From Eumeta japonica (lineage: Eukaryota; Arthropoda; Insecta; Lepidoptera; Psychidae): a DNA stretch of 64,000 bases. The translations under genes were made by a program, and so were the position numbers. The DNA is taken from assembly GCA_005406025.1 (NCBI GenBank), contig BGZK01001218.1, positions 62,001 to 126,000 on the forward strand, in the 5' to 3' direction. Shown one piece after another: positions 12,761 through 23,689 of this stretch (its first letter is position 1; each line of letters starts with the position of its first letter). The notes beneath the pieces were generated by a model. That model did no database searches, was not told where the DNA came from, and was given only the letters and a program-made list of their open reading frames with translations.

Positions 12761-13479
12761 GGAATAGATTAAATAACAAGCTTTCTATTGTATATCTAAA
12801 CGGCCGATTTCACGTGTAAATATTAGTTAAGTAATAATACAAAAATTTTAGCAAGTGCCAATCGAATGGGCGCACCGAGGATACCGTACTACAACGCAGT
12901 ACATTTGTGTTAAGTACCTACTTAAAAGAAATTATTCGTTCATTCTCTTGCGAATTGTTAGCACGAACCCCAATCGCGTTTGGCTGTGGTTTATTTATCG
13001 CCTTTCATATGTGTGCACATTGTTCGCGTTAAGTTTAGTATTGCATATATTACTGCTCTCACGATAGTGCAAAAAAATAAAATAAACTGGTACGCACTAA
13101 ATACGCACTCACATACTTATAAGAGTGTCAGTTTATATTGGACATTGAAAGGAATTGAAACGAACTATAGACTTCTTATAGGTTTTTTGTAATTTATAAA
13201 TAAAGAATTATTTTCTGTATTTGGTTTGAGACTATAGGCGCAGAACTTTCAGAGATGAAGAGAAAATGTCAAATTTTCATCACTTTTTTTAAATAATTTT
13301 AAAACCACTTACCTTGAGATTGTTATAAAATATAACTTTCACAATAAGCGCTTACATTTAATTTCTTATTTTCCTCGGTACGGTTTCCAAAATCTTTTTT
13401 TAATTTTCTAATTTGCCCCCAATAATTACTTTCATATTTAAAATTCATTTATTTACGTTGAACATCCGTGTTTGGGTCA

Positions 13480-13625
13480 CAGACTTAGATATGTGTACCA
13501 AATGTCAACTTAATCGGTCAAATTAATTCAGAGCTAATTGGCTGTGACACAAGGACAGAGAGACAGAGAAATAAGTAGTTCTACAAGAGCTTCGTTTATT
13601 CATTTGGATATACGGAAGCCTAAAA
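13480..13625 (+). repeat. Interspersed repeat tail, unit A (partner 52020-52175)
   Basis: 'accaaatgtcaacttaatcgg' style followed by 'ttggctgtgacac', 'aaggacagagagacag' and 'gatatacggaagcctaaaa'. It resembles the 3' tail of a common lepidopteran repeat that ends near a 'ggttccgt..tacggaaccct' hairpin, seen again at 30540-30655. The copy in unit B confirms that it predates the duplication. Confidence 0.5.
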
Positions 13626-14604
13626 AAAGTTTTGGAAATAAATTTATTAAAATTTTTTTTTTTACTATAAATATTGATAGTTGATATTTATCAACGTTAA
13701 TAGTTAATATTTGTATAAAATAAGTATACATAAAATAAGTACACTTTTTTTTAATTACATTTATGTTTATCCATAAATATAATTCAAAAAAAGTGTAGCG
13801 ATGAAAATTACTACGTTTTAATTTCAAATTAAATGTGATTCCATCTTTTGGTCCACTTAATACCGATACTAACTTACTAGCTCTGAAGTATGCAAACCCA
13901 GCATACTGTAAACTTTGAAAGCCAGATAGGAGAATAGTGATGCCAGAACATAGTGTAGTTTAAATGCAGATATAGTGACTAAAGCAGTTTAAGGTATTTT
14001 GCTATCTGGAAACCTCGATAAAAATGGACTGCCGAAGCCACTCTAAAGACATAATATAATGGTGGAAAAGGGGTATCTTACAAAATTAAATAAAGGCTAA
14101 ATTGTAACCGGATTTGCATAAAAGGACTTGTGAAACAAAAGAGATGTACAAGGATTGTGCCATGCGGAAGTCTTGTAATGGTCCCTGCCTAATTTTTTGA
14201 GAAATAGGTACGTCTTTATAAATTAATAAAAAAAGTTAAAATTTACCTTAATGACGCAGAAGCAATTTATTTCTCGTTAGGAATTTAAATTGATTTCTGC
14301 ACTGCACATTAAACCATCCACCCGTCTTGACTAAACTGTACTGTCAAAAGTTTCGTAACGAAAAATCTTAGGTGATGAATTCAAAAACTGCAAGGTCGAT
14401 TTAAAACCCGTTCCGAGATGACGGCAAAGACTTGTTCTAGCGTTTTTGCATAGTATTTTATGAAAATTAGTTGTAATATTAGTCGTTTAACTTACGACGT
14501 TCATATCGAATGTATGCAAATTGATTTTTTACAGTTTTCCGTCATATTTGTCTATGCAATAAAACAATATTTACACAATATTTAACCATAGCAGATTTTT
14601 TTAT

Positions 14605-14905
14605 TACTTTTAGCTTTCGCCCAGGGTGCCGGCCGCGTGGACGTAGAAAGAATTTCTTAATCTTGTATAATGCTCTTGATTCTGATTTTAGTATCACTCG
14701 ATTTAGTATCGTTCTCGATTTCAATTTCTCCCGACCTCGACCCTCGATTCTGCTGCCCGTCCGGCTTGTCATTTGGATTCCGCCACCTGTCCGGGTTCCG
14801 CCACCTGGGTTCCGGTTTTAACAAAGCTGGAGTAAACGCTAATATTATAATAAAGTATAAGCTATAATACTCGACGACAGTGTATCTTTTTATGAGTGAA
14901 ATCAT
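14605..14905 (+). repeat. Repeat with 'cgcgtgga' head and tcgatt/ccg-rich body, unit A
   Basis: Begins 'tagctttcgcccagggtgc' and 'ggccgcgtggacgtagaaag', then a body of repeated 'tcgatt', 'ttccgcc' and 'ccggttt' words and 'acaaagctgga'. Related copies lie at 53196-53650 and 62028-62430 (plus) and about 35740-35960 (minus). The head is a style seen in very abundant lepidopteran repeats. The open frames inside are low-complexity artefacts of the hexamer style. Confidence 0.5.
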
Positions 14906-15420
14906 TTTTAGACTCGGTTCAATATTTCGGTTAAAGCAGCATGCGATAGCATCGTGTAAAGAAAAAATATTAAACGAATTAATTAATTGACATTAAACGA
15001 TGGGACAATAATAAGAATTCATAAAAGAAGGATGGAAAAAAATATGAGGGCGAAAAACCTTTCAACATTAGTGAACGTTTTGCTGACCCCGCGGCGGTCG
15101 CGCTGTACTTTTGGAAGCCCAACAATAAAAATTTAATTATTCAATAAATATACAGTTTCTGAGATCTGAAATATGTTTATACCATGAATTTAATACTAAA
15201 AACGTTCAAGCCACACAAAAAGTAAATAAAAAGTATATTAAACCCATATATTTCTTAATTAAAAAAATCGTTTAACTAAATCATAAAATTCAGAACGTTA
15301 GCAAAAAAAAATCCATTAAATAACTTTAATATGTTTGATATATTTTCATGTCATAGTTTTAAGTTATAGAGAAACCACAAAATGAAAATAGTGAAAATAA
15401 AATTAAAGTTAATTAAAAAT

Positions 15421-15613
15421 AACTAATATAATAAGCATGTAATTTATTGATTTGCACAGCGTTCGAAAGGAGTATGTGTATAATTCGGACTGATATTAGC
15501 TTTACAAAATTGACAAGTTGTCTTGAATTTTCTGTCGCAACGACCAGGACAACGACATCGACGAGATTCTGAAGGTAGAATTTCCTCCAAATCTGAATTT
15601 GGAGAAGAGTCAA
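15421..15613 (-). pseudogene. piggyBac-like transposase, C-terminal cysteine-rich remnant, unit A
   Basis: The minus strand reads SESRRCRCPGRCDRKFKTT, then CQFCKANISPNYTH and FERCAN before a stop. This is the C-terminal Cys/His zinc-binding tail of piggyBac-type transposases. It corresponds to the tail of the longer pseudogene at 54721-56520 but is cut off at 15613, about 12 bp from a mariner fragment on the same strand. It keeps more of the cysteines than the unit B copy. Confidence 0.7.
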
Positions 15614-15624
15614 AGAGTCTTAGT

Positions 15625-15975
15625 CTGCTTAGAGTCTCGCTTTATGTTTTTCAGTAGAAATCTGAATCGATGCTTTTAACTGACAGCAAAAGCTCATAAC
15701 GAATAATGCTCCTCTAATCCCTCCATACACATAGCATTAACTTATTGCGAGTTAATCAGGATTTCACTATAGTATGTGGAACTTACTTGACTTTTGACCG
15801 TAAAATTTTTCACACGTTCTTGTCGTAGGTAATCGGGTTTTCACCATCATTGATCAATCTTTTCAAAAGCGATTCTATTTCATTCCGTTTTAATAGAGAA
15901 TCGCGATTGAGTACACAATTTATTAGATTTCTATCAGTGAGCTCGTGTGGGACCCAATTCCGAGCTTTTTTGTAT
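15625..15975 (-). pseudogene. mariner-type transposase fragment (first catalytic region)
   Basis: The minus strand reads WVPHELTDRNLINCVLNRD, SLLKRNEIESLLKRLI, then NDGENPITYDK and, after frame breaks, KLMLCVWRD and YELLLSVKSIDSDFY. This is the mariner catalytic core with its WVPHEL motif. The usual GDEKWI.YD box that holds the first Asp is degraded. It ends just before the piggyBac tail. The half it lacks (HxDNARPH to SPDLAPSDYHLF) is what remains of the mariner at 57240-57525. Confidence 0.75.
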
Positions 15976-17040
15976 ATCTAGCTTTTTTCCAAAGTGTAAA
16001 ACCTATTTTGTGGCCACTGGGTAGCTCTTCAGTTAGTCATAAGTATTAGTATGCCAACCTTTAATCACATTGGCACGATTTTGCAAGTGATAAGTATCAC
16101 GACATAATAGTAATCCAAAATAAAATATCCCTCCACACAAATTTTTTCCTCAACACCACCGCAACTGAAAGAAGCGTCATGTAGCGGTCAGTACAGTTCA
16201 AATTAATATTCACCGCGGCGCATATCATTTTTCGTGTGGGACATTGCATGTGATGACTCCCGTGCATTGGGTCAACATCGTGTACCATTCGTAATTTTGG
16301 TATATTTATCAAGTTAGTGATCAAGTCATTGGACCAAAACGGAGAAAGGAAGAGGGCGCGCCCGCAGTGAGTGAGACCAGGCCGCTTCTCCCGTGGTATA
16401 TTCCTTTTTCTTTCCCATTCTCTTCCCACGGTTTTGTTTTAGCGTTTATCTATCGCATAACGGATAAATGCGATCCAGACCATCGCCATACAGTAAATTA
16501 AAGAAGCCGAAACTGATGATGACGTGGCGGTAGCACGACAATAAAAAAAAAATAAAAGAGTGATCCATATCGAGCCGGATTATAACCCATTGCATTCCAA
16601 CGGAAATAACTACCACTACTCATAATATTACTTTCATAAGTAATATTATGAAAGTAATATTACTTATGAAAGTAATATTTTCGTTATTATTTTCGAAATT
16701 TTTGCTACCTAAGCGCCGTTGTCGGCAATAATTTGAATATTTGTAATTCTGTACTCGGAACGGTCTCCCTGCAAAACTATTGTTTTTTTATAATTATTTA
16801 TTGTACATCCTGAAATATTTTAATATTAATACATATCTATATGTTCTAACATTGATAAAATTCCGATTATGTAAAATATTAGATTAAAAATTAACACTTT
16901 AATTTTATTCTCACGTTAATGTCGGTAGGTGAATATTTTTCTCGTTAAGGTTAATTACCTGCCTATTTAATACATGTCAAACATATAAATTATTGTTGTG
17001 GGTGGTTCCGTCACATAATAAATTCGATAATTTTAGTTTA
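15976..17040. other. Unassigned AT-rich stretch between mariner and BEL fragments
   Basis: About 80 bp at 15985-16090 match 57625-57700 in inverted orientation (mariner-linked, see findings). The minus frame at 16097-16429 has no recognisable domain. The DNA just upstream of 17054 could hold the LTR of the gag fragment, but no second copy in the window allows a test. Confidence 0.35.
16624..16679. repeat. Perfect 25-bp inverted repeat with 6-bp spacer
   Basis: Left arm 16624-16648 and right arm 16655-16679 are exact reverse complements, separated by tgaaag. The arms are themselves built of 'taatatta' and 'actttcat' words, so this probably arose by local inverted duplication. Confidence 0.85.
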
Positions 17041-17053
17041 ATTTGTTACGAAA

Positions 17054-18480
17054 ATGTTATCTAGTTCCGAATTCAAGGTACTAATCGCAAGGAGCAAGCA
17101 TGGTTTTCGCGCTGTACAAATTATTTATAATTTTGCTTAACAAGTACTCGAAAATAAATCTGTTTTACCTCAATTTCGAAACAGATATAAAAATTTAAGC
17201 CATGTTCAAAATGAATATTACGAAATTCAAGATCAAATAAACATAAAATTACTACAAGAAAAGCCAGCGTCTCGACCAGATATTCAACAACTTAATTCCT
17301 TTTATGAATTATATTATTATATAGAAAGTGTCGTAAATTCATTAGAAAATGATCTGACCCTAGTGAGTCCTAAATTGGGTGAACATAAGAGTCAAATTAG
17401 ATTACCAAAGTTAGAAACTCCTAAATTCGACGGACAAGTTGAAAATTGACATACATTTATTGATTCATATATTCCATTAATTCATAAAAATGAATCTCGA
17501 TCGGAGATAGAAAAATTTCATTATTTGATTTCCGGCCTTTCAGGTGCGGCACTAGCTATTGCAAAAGGTGTACTATTAACATGGAATAATTATAAAATAG
17601 TTTTTAATGCTCTCACTGAAATGAATCAAAACAATCGTATCTTAGCCACAGCCTACTTAGATAAAATTTGTAAAGTCATGTCTTTGTTTGAAGGGTTAAC
17701 AAAATTGACGAACACGTTGTGTGAAAGCGTTAACGCGCTGCGAGCGCTAGATATCGATTCGTTAGGTGAATTTGTTTTGTTTTATTTAGCAGCGCGCGCG
17801 CTGGATTCTGCTACACGCAAAAGATTCGAAATACAGAATAAAAGTGACACGCCCACTTTTAATGAATTACTTACATTTTTACAGAATAATATTAAGGTTT
17901 TAGAAGTATACTTACTTTATTTATTGACGCGGAAGAGCTTGGCTAGTAAGCAATAAATAAAGTAGGTAACCATAGTTATACGCCACTTATTTTAAAAAAT
18001 AAATTTAATAATAATAATAGACAACCAACGAAAAGGTCCTTCGTTACTTCCACACATATAGAAAAACAATTTACTTGTCCATATTGCAGCTTACCTCATA
18101 GTATTTACAAATGTTTAAAATTTCAAAATTTAGATTCGACATCACGTCGAGAAATAGCAAATGATCGTAAATTATGTTTTAATTGTTTACGTTCGACCCA
18201 TACGATGAAATCGTATCTGTCAAAAACCGATTGTTTAGTTTGTGGATCGAGACATAATACATTACTATATATCGATACTGCCGCAGCTAAACTGCCGTCT
18301 TTCAAACAGAGTAATGAGTCCTCCGCGAGCACGGAAAGGCAGGAAAATGCGTCATCGAGTTTAGCGTGCGCAACAACGCCGCTGGGGCTGCAACCGAATT
18401 CAAACGCATCGCTCACTAGTAGCCAGCCAGTGAAAATATTGGGTACAGTGCCGGTTATTTATCTGCAAAATCTAACGTAA
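17054..18480 (+). pseudogene. BEL/Pao retrotransposon gag fragment
   Basis: The plus strand reads RLPKLETPKFDGQVEN and IHKNESRSEIEKFHYLISGL, the DUF1759-type Pao gag region (17400-17545). Continuation at 17525-17956 covers the gag core, and 18060-18300 shows CCHC-type knuckles (CPYCSLPHSIYKC; CFNCLRSTH...CLVCGSRHN). The frame then enters a VPVIYLQNL start of the protease linker and stops at 18480. There are in-frame stops near 17140 and 17447 and a frame break around 17957-18060. Pol is absent. The sequence differs from the gag of the BEL at 20252-26310, so it is a separate lineage. It is non-functional. Confidence 0.8.
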
Positions 18481-18612
18481 GCCTCGTGCCATGCCATCTC
18501 TCTCAAAACAGCGGAAACTTATTTGTACTCTATATAATTTATTATGTCGCCTCTCTAAAAAATATTATATATATACAAATATTGAAATATTTTGAAAAGA
18601 GGTTCTTCATAA

Positions 18613-18646
18613 AAAGAGCGTACTCCTTTTCAGGAGTACGCTCTTT
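18613..18646. repeat. Perfect 15-bp hairpin
   Basis: Arms 18613-18627 and 18632-18646 (aaagagcgtactcct and its complement) with a 4-nt loop. It lies about 130 bp after the end of the gag fragment. Stem is perfect; function unknown. Confidence 0.85.
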
Positions 18647-18649
18647 ATT

Positions 18650-19603
18650 TGAAAATTTTCTATATGAACATCCAGGTCAGAAACGTACTGGACACCCTTG
18701 AGATAGCTGGTGTCCATGGGCAAGGTTAACCATATATGTACTTTCAAAAAGCAAGCATGCTCCTTTGCTTCTATAAATCCCACAAAAAAGAAATGGGTTT
18801 AGTAATATGGCCAGTAGTACAAATAAGAGGAAAAAACTGATTATCAATGAGTTGACCATTAAATCACACAATTGTATTTGACACATCGAAAGATAAGGTC
18901 ACGGGCCAATAAATCTATGACGCTATGACGTTAATTACAGTGTAGCAGTAAAAAAATGTAAATTCTTACGATTACCTTTTCCAGCTATTTACACAGCTAT
19001 CGAAACGCGACTAATTTTATATCAGTAAAACTGTTTGGCGCCTGCTATACTTATTTCACGTCGGTAGCACGTATGTGTCAAAAGTATAATGACGTTATTC
19101 TCGCATTTCTCAGAAATGACTTCCTGCTGAAAATATGAATAATAATTCTATGTTGGTATATAAATATTGACATATTTTATAGATGGGCGAAATTCGATTG
19201 TATGGAATTTTTCAAATTTATCAAAAAATAATTTTTTCAGAAATATCTAAACTGCAATATTTTTACTTCAAAATCTAATCAGATCTAAGCTCATTAGAAC
19301 GTTTTGTCGCTTGTCTCAATACTTTGATATGGTTTTTGCGGTATAAGTACAACAAAAGTTAGTAACATACACACACGCCCGTGCGCGCACATGCCTATGC
19401 GTGTTCATCCGTGTGTGTATCTATATACACTCACACACACGAATGGACGTCCTTCTGAAATTAGTCAGAACGATTTCTTGGGACCTCAAAATGTCGAGAT
19501 ATCGTAATAATTCAATTTTCCAAAATCGAACTCAAACTAAGAACTTTCTTATTTTTGTGAAAATCTTAGAATTTTAAAACTGTAGGTTAATTAAAAACAT
19601 ACA
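18650..19603. other. Unassigned AT-rich stretch with a CA/CG-repeat patch
   Basis: A simple-sequence patch of alternating purine-pyrimidine bases lies at about 19370-19440 (acacac, gcgcgcac, gtgtgtgt). The rest shows no gene or recognised repeat. Confidence 0.4.
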
Positions 19604-20190
19604 TACCGGGTGTAAGGGACAGCCTTCCGCAAACTGTTAGAGTGAACTCAATATATTATATTAAGATGATCTGCACATGAAATTAATTCAGGAAAATTAA
19701 GGGAATCCAAGAAAACTGATTTGTCTTATCACCTCCTACGCAATGTATCGCTACCATTTTTAAATCACGCGGGTGCGCAGCACAGCGAGTTGTCGGCCGC
19801 CGCACGATCGCGGCACGAACAGAAAGAGTTCAAAGGAGCCGACGCACGACTGACGGCCGCTGCCGCTGAACCGCCCCGCGCGCCACGCCGAGCGTGACAG
19901 CGTGAACTCGGTGAACTCTGTAGCTAGGCAGATAGTAGAACAGCTGATTCCGTGCGTTGTTCGTTAAAGTAATTTAAAGATCCATTGCTGCTTTTTTTTA
20001 TTTTACCTGTTTTATTTACAAAAATGGAATGCTGCGTACAGAAAATGTGATTTTACATAGAAATAAAGTAAATTTTACTGAAAAAAAAAACATTTTTTTT
20101 CCTGAAATAATTTTCAGTAGATTTTGATTCAAAATAAGGGTCCGAATGCACCCTACCAGTTTACGGAGGGCTGTCCCTTACACTCTGTAT
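19604..20190. mobile_element. Non-autonomous DNA transposon with 33-bp terminal inverted repeats
   Basis: The left end 19604-19636 and the right end 20158-20190 are inverted copies, 29 of 33 bases matching (shared 'gtgtaagggacagcc'). A TA dinucleotide flanks each end, consistent with a TA target duplication. The middle has a strongly GC-rich core (about 19770-19915, 'gacggccgctgccgctg') in otherwise AT-rich DNA. No transposase is encoded. The BEL element sits 61 bp to its right. Confidence 0.75.
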
Positions 20191-20251
20191 AGACAACTAC
20201 AGAACCACCCCTTTTTTGAAGTCGGTTATAGAGAATCTCATATTAAGTCTA

Positions 20252-20622
20252 TGTTTACGCCGTATTTTCGAGATTAAATTCAGTGGCAATAAACCCCTCC
20301 TTTACACCCGCAATCCAATTTTGTTTTCCTACGCGCAGTCGCTGTCTTCTGTTCATCGAACGCGAACGCAACCGCAAATCGTTCATCATATCATGTGTTT
20401 TTATAATTATTAATATAATTTGTGATCCGCAAGTGAATACTACGTGTTCGGTGTAAAACCAGCACAGACGCGCAGTTGTGCTCAAAATCACGGTGGCCGC
20501 CAAGAGTGAGGACATCACACAGAAGGGTGAGTTCCTTTTTTTTCCATCTCTTTGATTTGCCACTGTGTGAAGTTTTGAGGATAGGGGAAAGGGACAACTC
20601 CGATCAAGAACCAGCGCATACA
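20252..20622 (+). repeat. 5' LTR of the BEL/Pao element
   Basis: 371 bp, starting tgttta and ending catacA-type CA. It carries a 'cacacagaagggtgag' stretch and the usual AT-rich promoter region around 20400. It matches the 3' LTR with scattered substitutions. Open frames within it are LTR artefacts. Confidence 0.9.
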
Positions 20623-20730
20623 TTTTTTGGTCACTTCAGCCACGGATGGGTTTGTCTTGATTACCCTCGCTTTAATATATTATCGCATATTTTAATCCTC
20701 AATTGAATTTAATTTCGCAATTTATTTAAA

Positions 20731-21900
20731 ATGTCAGAACGGGAGACACGCATCTCCAATCGCAATGTAAAAAAGTTACAAAATAAATTAAATATGTATT
20801 TTAACCGCTTGCAGACCATGTACGACATGATAAAAACGCTAAACAAAGATTTGTCTAATTCGGATATTTTTATGGCTAACGCATCGACGCTAGATTCGCT
20901 ACATAGTAATTTTGTGTCAACTATAGACGAGCGTAACGAATTTCTGGCTTCGAATCCCGACGCAGCAGAACCTACCTACGACAACCTCCTAGCGTTCGAA
21001 GAATTGTATTGCATTGTATGGCATAAATATGAGGAAATATTATCGCAGAAAAACTTACAAGAAACGAAATATTCTCATACGGCTACACGACAAACCCATA
21101 AATTACCGCCTTTAGAGTTGAAATCGTTTGACGGTGAACCAGAAAATTGGCCTATTTTTTACGAAACATTTCCATCTATTATTCACGAAAATAACGATTT
21201 TAATGACGGTGAAAGGGTTCAGTATTTCGTTGCAAGATTAAAAGGCAAAGCGGAAACAGTTTATCAGAGATTTATGCCGACCGCAGAAAATTATATCGTT
21301 TTATGTAATACATTAATTAATAAATACAACGATAAGCGTTTATTAGCCTCTTCTTATTTGGAAAAATTATTAAATGTACTCCAAGTTAATTCCCTCTTAT
21401 TTGGAAGACTTCATCGATAAATTTTCATCAATAATTTCGGCCACAAAACAATTAAATATAAACAATTTGGAGGAATTAATATTTATTCACACAGGATCTA
21501 AGAAAATTGGAGAGGAAACCTTAAAATTATTTGAAATGTCCCTTAAGGATGATTCGGAACCTCCAACTCCATCCACATTTATTTAATTTATTCGCAGTCA
21601 ATCCCGAATATTTCAACGTGCATCTAACGTTAATTCAAACACACAGCCCGCGCCGCGCCACACGCGTTTTATTAATCTACCTACTACAGCTCGAGCCGCT
21701 ACGCCGCATGCTAATAGGCATATCGCGAAAACGTTTGTGAATGTGCAAGAAACTATTAATAATTGTTTATCTTGTGGAAGGAACAATCATTTTCATTTGT
21801 ATCAATGCTCTAAATTCATAGCATTGTCTCCGTATGAGCGTTATTCTTTCGTAAAACATAAAAAACGATCGATCTTGTTAGGTAACGAGCAATGTACTGC
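20731..21900 (+). pseudogene. BEL/Pao gag (DUF1759 type) with zinc knuckle, broken
   Basis: Starts at a Met at 20731 after a short leader. 229 codons are open, with an N-terminal helical region and then KLPPLELKSFDGEPENWPIF, the signature of Pao gag (about residue 125-150). A frameshift near 21375-21420 moves reading to the next frame (SYLEDFIDKFSSIISATK), followed by a stop at 21586. The zinc knuckle CLSCGRNNHFHLYQC is at about 21764-21810, followed by PYERYSFVKHKK. A second knuckle expected next is missing, and reading jumps straight towards the protease, suggesting an internal deletion near 21895. Confidence 0.85.
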
Positions 21901-21904
21901 TCTC

Positions 21905-22340
21905 GAAAGTTTTGGTAATATTCACACATTACGTTTATTGGTAGATAATGCATCGCAACGAAATTTAATTATCATTGAATGTTGCAGAATTTTAAATTTA
22001 CCATTATATCCACCGCCAGATACCGTATTAGCGGGCATCGGTGACGTCACAAGTTCTATCGAAGGCGTCACTTGCTTAACGATTCGTTCGCGCTACGACG
22101 ACTCGGTCCGGTTCACAATACAGCCGCTCATAGTGAATTGCATCACTAACGCATTACCTACCGCTAATATAAATCATATGCTATTAGGTTATTTTAATGG
22201 TTTACCGCTAGCAGACTTTAAGTATTATTAACCCGCAAATATAGACCTTATTTTAGGGTCAGATTTATTCGCTCGCATATTACGCCACAAGACCGTTTCT
22301 CGAGGAACAACCGAGCCAGTTGCAGTTGAAACACTTTTAG
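21905..22340 (+). pseudogene. BEL/Pao aspartic protease region, broken
   Basis: TLRLLVDNASQRNLI at about 21925-21970 occupies the place of the usual L.D.GSQ active-site box; the catalytic Asp is present but DSGS has become DNAS. The block PLYPPPDTVLAGIGDVT follows, as in Pao proteases. A stop at 22229-22231 separates it from IDLILGSDLFARIL, the conserved end of the protease domain. Confidence 0.75.
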
Positions 22341-22345
22341 GTTAT

Positions 22346-23484
22346 TTGGTTTTAGGGGAGGCTTCCGTTATCTACTCCGCTATTAGTAATACTACTTGTC
22401 GGTCATTTTGTAATTATGAACAAATTGAAACACGCTTAAATAATTTTTTCGAACTAGAGGAGGTGCCAGACGTCTCTTTACTTACGCCGGAAGAAAATGA
22501 ATGTGAACTAATATATTCAAGCACGGTTAAGCACGAGTCGAGCGGCCGATATGTGACCGTGATTCCGTTCCAAGGCGATCCAAACACACTCGGTGACTCA
22601 TTGCAGAACGCTACGCGTAGATATTATTGTCTTGAACGTAAATTATTAAGTAATCCGGAAATTAAAGAAGAATATGACAAAGTTTTCATAGAATATTTAA
22701 ATAAGGATTACTTTAAACCCGTAATAGACCCTTCAGATTTAAATTTTAGTAAGCAATACGTAATTCCGCATCACTGCGTGGTACGTTCCGATAAATCCAC
22801 CACGAAATTACGTGTCGTTCTGTATGCCAGTATGAAGACAACTTCTGGTTAATCACTGAATGATTTATTGCATACGGGAGAAAATTTACAGAACAGTCTA
22901 TTTGAAATTATTTTGAATTTTAGACTATTTTCTGTTGTTGTCAGTGCCAACATACCACAGATGTATCTTCAATATTAACGATTGTAAATCATCATCGCTG
23001 GAAAAGACTTTTATATCGCTTTAATACGAATGATTCGCTTCAGTTATTTGAAATGACGCGCGTTCCTTTTGGATTACAGTCTAGCCCTTACATAGCAAAC
23101 CGCACTGTTCATCAATTAATTATCGATGAACGTGATCGATATCCTCTCGCCGTACAAAGTACTCAAAAATATCTCTATATGGATGATTTGGCACCCGGCT
23201 ACCCTTGAGAAGATGAATCCATTGAGGTTTCTAACCAGATGATTAAATTATTTAAAGCTGGAGGTTTTGAATTAGTTAAGTTCTCGAGTAACTCTCCTCG
23301 CGTTTTAAAAAATATACCACATAATCATCGCGTTCCAGAAGTTATTGAATTCGATTCTAACGACAACTTCAAAATTTTAGGTGTAAATTGGCATCCAATA
23401 GCAGGTATGTTGAGCTTTAGAGTTGAATCAGACACTCGGAAATGTACGAAGCGCAATATTTTGTCTACTATAGTTCGTTTTTAG
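22346..23484 (+). pseudogene. BEL/Pao reverse transcriptase, broken
   Basis: The first frame reads to RVVLYASMKTTSG (22852), where an Asp of the usual VV.DAS box is already replaced. Several stops and a frame change follow between 22853 and 23020. The palm continues as FEMTRVPFGLQSSPYIANR and reaches the YMDD catalytic box at 23176-23187 (normally YVDD in this group). A stop follows at 23206-23208. The thumb/connection reading (FKILGVNWHP) runs to 23484. Confidence 0.85.
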
Positions 23485-23689
23485 GATTTAATGGATTTTG
23501 TTGCCCCAGTTACCCTTTTGGCCAAATAAATTATTAAATCGTTGTGGGAACGTACAATCGCTTGGGACGAGATTCCACCTCAAAAGATAATAAGTATTTG
23601 GAATCAATTTTAAAGTGAACTACCGCTACTTCAAAACGTACAACTATCTCGTTACGTTGGGGTTACCGCTGATTGCATAGTTTCAATCT

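Larger units (their letters stand above)
1300..15613. repeat. Segmental duplication, unit A
   Basis: This stretch matches about 41815-54900 in the same orientation, with many indels. Clear anchors, unit A / unit B: start about 1305/41820; CRAL-TRIO exon 3 1772/42289; exon 2 2027/42543; block 4200-4560/44700-45060; nested frame 5080-5620/45560-46090; exon 1 7280/47406; THAP fragment 7746/49749; 8695/50115; block 10300-10740/50690-51200; 12640-13070/51300-51720; 13300-14420/51860-53000; piggyBac tail 15421-15613/54721-54900. Sequence left of about 1300 does not match the partner. Duplication of a whole locus is the simplest reading. Confidence 0.88.

Noticed and set aside
12855..13192. Two overlapping 70-codon plus-strand frames
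   Set aside because: The equivalent DNA in unit B (51520-51820) breaks the frames.
14542..14905. Overlapping open frames rich in Arg/Gly/Pro/Ser on both strands
   Set aside because: Produced by tcgatt/ccg word repeats of an interspersed element; not conserved in frame with 53152-53650.
16097..16429. 110-codon minus-strand open frame
   Set aside because: No recognisable domain, mixed composition, no partner in unit B; treated as chance.
20216..20706. Open frames on both strands in and near the first LTR
   Set aside because: LTR sequence; the same frames reappear in the 3' LTR.
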